Part shown: positions 43,848 to 51,041 of the stretch, piece after piece
Numbering within the stretch: position 1 is the first letter of the stretch
How the letters are laid out: each line of letters opens with the position of its first letter
Assembly: GCA_016710095.1 (NCBI GenBank)
Contig: JADJLL010000009.1
Coordinates: 62,001-126,000 of the forward strand
Origin: Candidatus Eiseniibacteriota bacterium
GTDB lineage: Bacteria > Eisenbacteria > RBG-16-71-46
Length of the DNA stretch: 64,000 nucleotides
Direction: 5' to 3'
Made by a program: the position numbers and the translations under genes
Notes under the pieces: model-generated
What the model was told of the DNA's origin: nothing
Seen by the model: the letters and a program-made list of their open reading frames with translations, nothing else
The model's database searches: none

Positions 43848-44396
43848 TTGCTCCCGAACCGCCCGCACATCCGATCCGCCGCCCTCGCGCTGTGTCTCTC
43901 GGCCGCCGTCGTGCTGCCGGCGTGGGCGGGTGGCAGCTACCTGCTTCACCTGAAGATCTCGGACGCGCACAAGGGCAAGGGTGTGGACGTGGCGCTTCCG
44001 TGGGATCTCTCGAACGGCAGCAGCCCGTTCGACTTCGTTTCGGACACGAACGACCGGCCCGAGATCGAGCGCCTTCGTGCCGCGTGGTCGATGCTCAGTC
44101 GCATGCCCGAAGGGCGCTCGGTGGTCATCCACGGCGAGAGCGGCCGCACGCGCGCATGGCGCCGCGACGGCCTGCTCGTGCTCGAACCGCTCGACGACGC
44201 TTCGCACGACGGCACGCGCATCCGCATTCCCGCGCCGGTGATCGAAGCAGTGCTGCGCCGCGACGGCCGCCTGCGCACCGACGATCTGGCCCTGATCCTG
44301 CGCGAGCGTGGCCGGATCGGGCTCGTGGACGTGGATTCGCCCGACTCGCGCGTGCGCGTCTGGATCGGCCGCGAGGACGACTCCGCCGGGAACTGA
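43848..44396 (+). CDS. Small secreted protein with paired beta-units (uncharacterised)
   Basis: 182 residues from a TTG at 43,848, with GGAGGG four bases upstream. A signal peptide (AALALCLSAAVVLPAWAGG) leads to a mature part with two similar strands: KGKGVDVALPWDLSNG and GTRIRIPAPVIEAVLRRDG. An intermediate stretch (SVVIHGESGRTRAWRRDGLLVLEP) and the end (SPDSRVRVWIGRED) are also beta-like. I have seen this 'V-x-V-x-L-P' pairing in uncharacterised secreted proteins of acidobacteria and relatives. No catalytic motif is seen. A terminator follows, so it is a single-gene unit. The 43,638-43,847 gap shows no other gene. Confidence 0.6.
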   Translation: MLPNRPHIRSAALALCLSAAVVLPAWAGGSYLLHLKISDAHKGKGVDVALPWDLSNGSSPFDFVSDTNDRPEIERLRAAWSMLSRMPEGRSVVIHGESGRTRAWRRDGLLVLEPLDDASHDGTRIRIPAPVIEAVLRRDGRLRTDDLALILRERGRIGLVDVDSPDSRVRVWIGREDDSAGN

Positions 44397-44418
44397 CGCG
44401 CCGCGCCGGAACGAAAGA

Positions 44419-44450
44419 GGGGAGCGCCCCGCGGGGACGCTCCCCTTCTT
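44419..44450 (+). terminator. Intrinsic terminator
   Basis: An 8-bp GC-rich stem (44,419-44,426 with 44,438-44,445) followed by TTCTTC, between convergent genes. Confidence 0.65.
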
Positions 44451-44472
44451 CATGCCCGTCGCCGCGATGCGG

Positions 44473-47205
44473 TCAGGGAAGCCGCACCACACGGCGCGCG
44501 CGGCGCACTCCTTCCGATTCGAGCACGAGGAGGTACGCGCCCGCCGGAACCCGGGTGCCGCGACCGTCGCGGCCGTCCCACGCCGTCGTGTGCGTTCCCG
44601 CCGCCCGCGCGCCATCGGCCAGCGTGCGCACGCGCCGCCCGAGCACGTCGTACACGCGGAGCGTCGCGATTCCCGCGTGCGGCATGGTCCAGCTCACCTC
44701 GGTGCGATCCGAAAACGGTGTCGGCCGCGCGGGCGCGAGCGCGAGTCCCACGCCGAGCCCGCCGGTTTCCGGAACCGACACGAGCGCCGGCTTGCGGATC
44801 ACGAAGCTGTCGCGCACCACGCCGCCGGCGTCGAGGAAGCGCCCCTCGAGGCGGTCGCCCACCACGTCGATCGCCATCGAGCCGAGCACGTCGAGTGACG
44901 CGATCATCGCCGGATGATCGAGCGTGCCGCCCGAGTTCTGCGCGGCGCTGCCGTTCACCGCGTACACGACGCCTTCGAAAGGCTGCGCATGGCCCGGAGT
45001 CTTCTCATAAGCCCCGTCGCCGTCCGGGCGGCCGTCACCCGCGTCGGAAAACATGCCGGGGATGAGCGTCCCCGACGTGCCGTAGTGCCCGTGCAGCAGC
45101 GCCGAGCGTTCGTACGAGTGACTGTGTCCCGACAGCACGAGGTCCACTCCGAGCGAGTCGAGAATGGGCAGCACGTTCTGGCGCATGTCGCGCATGCGGC
45201 CGCCGCTGTCGAGCACGTCGTCCGAATCGTGCGAGCCCTTCGTGTAGGGCGGGTGATGCCAGAAGCCAACGACCCACGGCTGCGACGTGGCGGCGAGATC
45301 GGCGCGCAGCCACTGCAGCATCGGGCTGCCGACCGAGCGGTCGCTGCCCTCGGAGTCGAGGCAGACGAAGTGCACCGGGCCCCAGTCGAACGAGTACCAG
45401 GCTTCCGTGGCGGAGGGCACTCCGCCGCACTCGCCGGCCGTCGGCAGCGTGAACAGGTCGTAGTAGTCGTTCGCGGCGCCGGCGTAGAGCAGGTCGTGAT
45501 TGCCTCGCGTCGACCACAGCGGGCTGCGCGCGAGCGTCACGGGGTACTCGTCGAACAGGCCCACCTGGTACTCGGCGTCGGTGCCCGTCGTGTACGCGTT
45601 GTCCCCGAGCATCAACCAGAGGTCCTCGCGATGCGCGCCGGACCAGGCGAGCCACGCGTCGCGCACCTGCTGGCCCGCCACGTTGCCGTAGCCCGAGTCG
45701 CCGATCGCCCAGATGCGCACCGGCACCGTCGCGCCCGCGACGGGCGGCGTCCGGAACGTGCGCGCGGCGCTCACGGGCTCGGCCGGCTCCAGCGCGCCGT
45801 GCACGGAATAGGCGTACAGGACGCCGGGAGAGAGACCGCCGACGCGCACTTCGTGTTCGGTGCGCGCGGTCGGTTCGTCGACGTCGAACGTGTACGGCCC
45901 GGCGGGCGGACCCATGGACACCCGGCCCACGACCGGGGCCGCCGTGCGCCAGCGCACGGTGATCGCGGTGGGCGCCGCGTTCTGCAGGTACGGCCCGCGC
46001 GTGATCGCGGCGTTCGAGGAGTCGGCGAGGAGCGCTGCGTCCCAGAGCAGGTCGGAGCTCGACGCCGTGGTCTGGTGCAGTTCGATCGCGAGCACGTTGT
46101 CGCCGGCTCGCAGCAATGACGGGTTCGCGACGACGATCGTCTCGTAGGCGCCCGACTCGTGGTTCGTCGCGAGCGTCCCCCACACGACGTTCGAAGTGGG
46201 CAGCCCGCGGCGCGCGATCTCGACGCCGTTGAGCCAGGCGACGAAGCCGTCGTCGTAGTCCGCCTGCAGCACGAGGCTGAACGCGGCGGCCGAAGGGCCC
46301 GTGAAGTGCGCGCGCAGGCACGTCGTGATCCAGCGGTTCGCCGGCACGCCGCCGTCCGGAATCGTGGTCACGATGCGCGTCTCGCCGAAGCCCAACGGTC
46401 CCGCGCCCGAGCCCCACGCGCCGTCGTCGTACGCCGGCTGCGTCCACGTTCCGGCCGGGTACGCCGGGCCTGCGAACCAGCGCCATGTCGCACCGCGCCG
46501 CAGCAGCGTGTCGTTCAACGCCTGCGCCGCGAACGGCGTCGCGGGGCGCGGCTCGCGTGCGGGCGGCGCGGAGATCCCCGCGCGCTCGCGCGGCGTCACG
46601 CCGAGCGAGCGTTCGAACGTGGCGGCGAGCGCCACGCGCGCGGGCGTCCACCGTCCCTCGGCCGTGCGCGCTTCGAGCGCCTCGAGCGCCGCGGCCGGTC
46701 CGAGCAGCGTGAGCGTCGCGCGCACGCGTTCGAGCACGACTTCCTCTTCGTGCCCCGGCTCGAGCGTGGCGCATCGGTCGAAGTCCGCCAGCGCGCCGGG
46801 CGCGTCGTGCACCGCGAGCCGCGCGCGTGCGCGGACGCGGAGGATCGCCGCGGTCTCGTGGCCGCGCTCGAGCGCGAGCGTCGCGAACGAGTCCGCCGCC
46901 GCGGCGCGGCCCTCGTGGAGCTCGAGCGCCGCCGCGAAGGCGAGCACGCGCGGATCGTTCGGCGCGTTCGCCCGCGCGCGGCCGAGCGCCGCGCGGACCT
47001 CGCCGTCGTCGTCGCGTTCCAGCGCCGCCTCGGCTCCCGCGAGTTCCCGCGCGATCGTGTCCCAATGTCCGCGCCGCGCGGCCTGCTCGCGGAACGCGGC
47101 GGAGTCGTCGTGCGCGGCGCAGGGCAGAGCGCCGGCCATCAGTGCGAGCAGAGCAGCCGCGATCGACCGTCGCAGCCCCGGGGGAAGTCCGCCGATTCGA
47201 GTCAT
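44473..47205 (-). CDS. Secreted purple-acid-phosphatase-like protein with TPR, jelly-roll and FlgD-like domains
   Basis: About 910 residues. Order: signal peptide; a TPR-like helical part (AELAGAEAALERDDDGEVRAALGRARANAPNDPRVLAFAAALELHEGR); a jelly-roll module (YPAGTWTQPAYDDGAWGSGAGPLGFGE, DDGFVAWLNGVEIARRGLP); a fibronectin-like purple acid phosphatase N-domain (ITRGPYLQNAAPTAITVRWRT); and the metallophosphoesterase (WAIGDSGYGN, MLGDNAYTTG, STRGNHDLLY, SGHSHSYERS), whose Asp/Asn/His metal ligands are all visible. The C-terminal FlgD-like module (ARPTPFSDRTEVSWTMPHAG to RRVVRLP) suggests surface export. It probably hydrolyses phosphate esters outside the cell. The ATG at 47,205 or 47,214 is possible; neither has a clear ribosome site. 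Confidence 0.8.
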   Translation of the reverse strand: MTRIGGLPPGLRRSIAAALLALMAGALPCAAHDDSAAFREQAARRGHWDTIARELAGAEAALERDDDGEVRAALGRARANAPNDPRVLAFAAALELHEGRAAAADSFATLALERGHETAAILRVRARARLAVHDAPGALADFDRCATLEPGHEEEVVLERVRATLTLLGPAAALEALEARTAEGRWTPARVALAATFERSLGVTPRERAGISAPPAREPRPATPFAAQALNDTLLRRGATWRWFAGPAYPAGTWTQPAYDDGAWGSGAGPLGFGETRIVTTIPDGGVPANRWITTCLRAHFTGPSAAAFSLVLQADYDDGFVAWLNGVEIARRGLPTSNVVWGTLATNHESGAYETIVVANPSLLRAGDNVLAIELHQTTASSSDLLWDAALLADSSNAAITRGPYLQNAAPTAITVRWRTAAPVVGRVSMGPPAGPYTFDVDEPTARTEHEVRVGGLSPGVLYAYSVHGALEPAEPVSAARTFRTPPVAGATVPVRIWAIGDSGYGNVAGQQVRDAWLAWSGAHREDLWLMLGDNAYTTGTDAEYQVGLFDEYPVTLARSPLWSTRGNHDLLYAGAANDYYDLFTLPTAGECGGVPSATEAWYSFDWGPVHFVCLDSEGSDRSVGSPMLQWLRADLAATSQPWVVGFWHHPPYTKGSHDSDDVLDSGGRMRDMRQNVLPILDSLGVDLVLSGHSHSYERSALLHGHYGTSGTLIPGMFSDAGDGRPDGDGAYEKTPGHAQPFEGVVYAVNGSAAQNSGGTLDHPAMIASLDVLGSMAIDVVGDRLEGRFLDAGGVVRDSFVIRKPALVSVPETGGLGVGLALAPARPTPFSDRTEVSWTMPHAGIATLRVYDVLGRRVRTLADGARAAGTHTTAWDGRDGRGTRVPAGAYLLVLESEGVRRARRVVRLP

Positions 47206-47311
47206 GGCCCGCATGCTGGGGGCGCGACTCCGGAACCGCAAACGGAAAAGTCCGCGCCGGCCCCTCCGGCCGCTCCGGCGTACAGCGTCACTTCGCGGGC
47301 GTCGAGTGCCC

Positions 47312-49700
47312 TCAGAACGACCAGCGCAATCCGATCGTCGGCAGCGGCATGCCGGATTCGGGCTCGAGCGTCTTCACGAGGTAGCGCGAGGAGTCGTCCG
47401 GATTCACGAGCGGCAGTCCGTCGGCGCCCCGCTCCACGGAGAGCGTGGGGGCGAGTTCGCCCGCGAAGGCGTACGCGTTCTGCACGTCGAGGTAGAGCTG
47501 CAGGCTGCCGTTGCGGAACGGCCAGGTCTTGTCGACGCGCAGGTCGAGCTGGTGCTGCACGCCGGCGCGCGCGGAGTTGATGCGCCGGGTGTCGGGCACG
47601 GCGCGGCCGGTCACGTCCCACACTTCGCGCAGCGAGGAGCGCGAGACGTCGTCCGGCGTGTACGGCGCGCCGCCGAGCAGCCGCCAGCGGCCGCCGGCTT
47701 CCCAGCCGCGGCCGAAGCGCTTGCCGCCCGCGACGGAGACCACGTGGCGGTTGTCCCACGACGCGGGAAGGTAGGCGCCGTCGCCGTTCGTGAACTCGCT
47801 GCGCACGAACGTGTACGCGGCGATGCCGTACCAGCCACGGTGCAGCCGCTGCTGCGCGAGCAGCTCGAAGCCCCAGGCGCGGCCGCGCGAGCGCGCATCG
47901 GCCGGCGCGTTGCCGATCACGCCGTAGTCGGCGCCGAGGTTGGCGAGCGAGATCGAGTCGCGCGTGAGGTACGGATAGCGCGAGTAGCGCTTGAAGAACG
48001 CCTCGCCGGTCAGCCGCGAGTTCGTCTTCGTCGACCATTCGGCGCCCGCGACGAGATGGTCGGCCCGGATCCACTCGACGCCGGACGAACGGTTGACGAG
48101 CGCCCCGGCGCCGTCGCGATAGCCGAGCACCGTACGGCGGCAGCTGGTAGCGCGCCGCGCTCGCGCTCACGCGCAGCGCGGGCTTCGCCTGCCACGTGCC
48201 CGACAGTCGCGGTGAGAGCGGGTCGAGCGGATTGCGCGTGCGCGACGAATAGTCCGCGGCGTCCGTGCGCAGGCCGAACGACGCGGTGAAACGCTCGGCG
48301 TCGAACGCGCGCGTCACCTGCGCGAAAGCCGCGCCGGTCGTGAGCGAGAGCCGCGAGTCGAAGTCCACGGTCAGCACCTGCGCCGGCGTCACGGTCTTCT
48401 GGAACGTCGAGTTCGTGTAGACGTGGTGGTCGCCGCCGGCGCCCCACGTCCAACGCCACGGGCCGGCGCGGCGCGTCCACTCCGCGCGCGCGCGGTCCTG
48501 CGTTTCGGTCGAGCGGTAGTCGAGCAGCAGGTTCGACTCGGACGTCTCGTCGTTCCGGAAGTACTTCTTCGCGCGGTTGTCGAGCTGGCTGCGGCTCACG
48601 ACCAGCGTGCGCACGCTCGAGGTGCCGAGCCGCTTCCACGTCACGCCGGTGGTGTAGTTCCACTGCGGCGTTTCGGGAAGGTTGTCGAGCACCCAGCGCT
48701 GGAACTCCGTCTCGTTCGCGTCGGTGTTGAGTTCGAACTGGTCGATCGCGCCGATCGCGAGCAGCGTCACCTGGTCGCGCGCGTTCGGGTGCCAGTGCCA
48801 GCGCAGCTGCGCGTCGTTGTACGTGGGCAGGAACGGCAGGCCGATCGCGCTCGCGAGGTACTGCAGGTAGGAGCGCCGCGCGGAGAAGATCACGCGGTTC
48901 GTCGCGTTCACCGGGCCGTCGAGCGTGACGCCGAAGTCCGACGCGCCCGCGGTGAGGCTGCGCGCGAGCCGCTCGTCGTTGCCGTCCTTCATGTGGAACT
49001 CCATCACCGAACTGAGCGCGTTGCCTCGCGCGGCGGGGAACGCGCCGGTGAAGAGGTCCACGTCCTGCACGAAGTTCACGTCGATCATGCCGACCGGGCC
49101 GCCCGACGAGCCTTGCGTCGCGAAGTGGTTGATCACCGGCACCTCGACGCCGTCGAGGAAGAAGCGGTTCTCGTTCGGCGCGCCGCCACGCACGAGCACG
49201 TCGTTGCGGTAGGTCGCGGCGCTCGCCACGCCGGGCAGGCTCTGGATCACGCGCGAGATGTCGCGGTTGCCACCCGGGAAGCGCTCGATCTCGGCCGCGC
49301 CGATGTTCTGCACGGAGACCGGCGATTCGGCGGGCCGGCGGAACGGCGAAGCGGTCACGGTCACGGAGTCGCCCGCGACGACTTCCTCCTCGAGCGACAC
49401 TTCGAGCGAGACGGGGCGGCCGGGCGTCACGGCCACTTCGAAGCGCGTCTCGCGCTTGCGGCCGAGCACGGAGAACTCGACGTTGTAGACGCCGGCGGGC
49501 ACGTCGGTGATCACGAACCGGCCGTTCGCGTCGGTGAGCGCGCCGAGCCGCGCGCCCTGGAGCTGTACGCGGACCGCGGCGAGCGGCTGGTTGTTTTCGG
49601 CGGAGAGCACCAGGCCGCGCAGCACGCCGGCCGCGAAGGCCTGCGGGACCACGACGCACAGCGAGCACAGCGCGAGCAGGATCGGAAGGAGACGGCGCAA
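47312..49700 (-). CDS. TonB-dependent receptor (one frameshift)
   Basis: About 795 residues after repair. A signal peptide (LPILLALCSLCVVVPQAFA) precedes a carboxypeptidase regulatory-like domain (GVLRGLVLSAENNQPLAAVRVQLQGARLGALTDANGRF). The plug domain reads SPVSVQNIGAAEIERFPGGNRDISRVIQSLPGVASAATYRNDVLVRGG and NRFFLDGVEVPVINHFATQG. The barrel ends with PLPTIGLRWSF, a C-terminal Phe suited to outer-membrane insertion. The frame breaks near 48,131; removing one base of a GG pair restores RYQLPPY-VLGYRDG. The TTG start at 49,700 has GGAG eight bases upstream. Ligand unknown; no partner genes lie nearby apart from the phosphatase-like gene downstream, which makes phosphate-ester uptake thinkable. 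Confidence 0.87.
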
Positions 49701-49865
49701 GTCGGCACTCCGGAGACGGACGGCGAAAGGGGAGGAGTTCGGGGCGAGCGTTCGATGCGCGGTCGCGGCTTCGGTTGCGCACGCACGCCGACTTTACGAC
49801 GTTGCCGGTTCGGGGTACTGCTTCGCGCCCGCCGGCGATCGTGCCGCGGTTCCTCTCGAGGCCCC

Positions 49866-50102
49866 ATGAACCTGCTGCTGCCCCAGACCCGCGAGGCCAC
49901 GGTGCTCGCGTCGCGCGCCGTGGACATTCACGGCGACCGCTTCTTCGACGTGACGCTGCGTTTCGACGAGCCCGGACTCGAGCCGGTCACGAGTCGCGTG
50001 AGCGCGACCGAGTGCCCGCCCGACCTCGCCGAGGGTGAGCGGGTGTCCGCGCGGCTCGTGCTCGGCATCGTGACGCGCGTCTCGCGACTTCCGCGGGAGT
50101 AG
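49866..50102 (+). CDS. Small hypothetical protein
   Basis: 78 residues, not recognised. It reads MNLLLPQTREATVLASRAVDIHG then strands FFDVTLRFDEPGLEPVTSRVS and RVSARLVLGIVTRVSRLP, which look like a small beta-barrel (OB-like). It has no signal peptide. Codon use is that of the neighbours. It is bounded by a hairpin. The upstream gap 49,701-49,865 shows no clear promoter. Confidence 0.5.
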   Translation: MNLLLPQTREATVLASRAVDIHGDRFFDVTLRFDEPGLEPVTSRVSATECPPDLAEGERVSARLVLGIVTRVSRLPRE

Positions 50103-50111
50103 GCACGGCGA

Positions 50112-50139
50112 AGCCCGCCGCGCGTGTGCGCGACGGGCT
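50112..50139. terminator. Hairpin between convergent genes
   Basis: Arms 50,112-50,123 and 50,128-50,139 pair with one mismatch; no T-tract, so termination is uncertain. Confidence 0.45.
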
Positions 50140-50157
50140 CGTGTGGCCGCGGAGTCC

Positions 50158-50481
50158 CTAGAGCTTCAGGCCCTGCTTCAGGCGCGACTCGGCCTCGAGC
50201 CAGTGCTCGACCGCGCGGCCGTGCTGGTGGCCCGACTGCTCGAACAGCGAGTACGCGAACGCGGCGATCTGGCCGTGGTTCGGCGCGAAGGTCGGCGACG
50301 AGTGCACGCTCGCCGTCTTCGTGACGGCCGGCTTGGTGGCCGGAGTGGTGGCCGGCGCGGCGGCTGCCTTCGCGGTCACGGTGCGCTTGCGCGGCGCGGC
50401 CGTGGTCTTCGGCGTCGTGGTCTTCTTCGCGGGGCTCGCGGTGGCGCGCGCGCGCGGCGAGGCCTTGGGCTTCTTCTCCAT
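50158..50481 (-). CDS. DUF2934-type protein with a Lys/Ala/Thr-rich N-terminal tail
   Basis: 107 residues. The first 65 are a low-complexity basic tail (KKPKASPRARATASPAKK, then TTAAPRKRT and similar), reminiscent of histone-H1-like tails. The C-terminal part (GQIAAFAYSLFEQSGHQHGRAVEHWLEAESRL) matches the DUF2934 helical pair, whose function is unknown. The start at 50,481 has AAGGA before it; an ATG four codons earlier lacks one. DNA or RNA contact through the tail is an inference. Confidence 0.75.
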   Translation of the reverse strand: MEKKPKASPRARATASPAKKTTTPKTTAAPRKRTVTAKAAAAPATTPATKPAVTKTASVHSSPTFAPNHGQIAAFAYSLFEQSGHQHGRAVEHWLEAESRLKQGLKL

Positions 50482-50639
50482 GGTTCCTTCCATGTGGGGT
50501 GGGACTCTGGCCGCGGCGAAAGCCGGGCCCGAACGAGGGCGAGCAAACTATCACGGTTGGACGTTACGGCGGCGCAAACACTGGAAGACGAGCACGGAAA
50601 AAAGCCGTTGACCCGGCCCGCGGCCCGGCCGAAACTTCC

Positions 50640-50904
50640 TGCAGCAGTTCCACCCGCGTGGATCACCGCGCGCGGTGCCGGAGGCCGGGCAGCCTTCGAC
50701 ACCGGGAGGGTTGGGTCCCTCCAAGCTGGGATGCCCCGAAAAGGAGGTGGTCCATTGGACAGTTGTCGCTGTAGTTCGGTGGAGGTGACGTCCTCGTAGG
50801 GACTCCCGGACGCTGTGTGGCGCCGATCCCTTTGCGGGGAACCCAACGCCACCACCACCGACAGTCTCTGGGCTCCGGTCCGTTCGCGGACCGGAGCCTT
50901 TTTT
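50640..50904 (+). ncRNA. Candidate structured non-coding RNA or leader ending in a UUCG-loop terminator
   Basis: A 560-base gap (50,482-51,041) without a convincing gene ends with an excellent terminator: 12-bp stem 50,871-50,882 / 50,887-50,898, loop TTCG, then six Ts (50,899-50,904). Before it are GTGGCG/CGCCAC arms (about 50,817-50,822 with 50,847-50,852) enclosing ATCCC/GGGGA, and GGAGGG/CCCTCC (about 50,705-50,722). A possible promoter is TTGACC (50,609-50,614) with GAAACT 17 bases later. A 22-codon frame (50,731-50,799, with two Cys) also lies inside. I do not recognise a known RNA family. It could be a free small RNA or an attenuator for the kinase gene. Confidence 0.45.
50871..50904 (+). 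terminator. Strong intrinsic terminator (12-bp stem, UUCG loop, U6)
   Basis: Perfect 12-bp GC-rich stem, TTCG tetraloop and TTTTTT. It lies 138 bases before the kinase start codon, with no gene directly upstream on this strand. Confidence 0.9.
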
Positions 50905-51041
50905 CATGCCTCCGAGGGGACCCCGACCGGATTCGCCCTCAAGAGCGGGCCGCCCAAAGCCGATGCTTCCCGCAAATTGCGCGACTCGCACGGTGCACGA
51001 CGCACCGTGGGCCGCGCCCTCGAACCCTCGCGAGGCCATTC

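Noticed and set aside
43577..44917. Plus-strand frame starting inside tRNA-Cys
   Set aside because: It overlaps the tRNA and two real genes in other frames and has no recognisable protein sequence.
44914..46119. Plus-strand frame opposite the phosphatase gene
   Set aside because: The minus strand carries all metallophosphoesterase motifs; the plus frame is a shadow.
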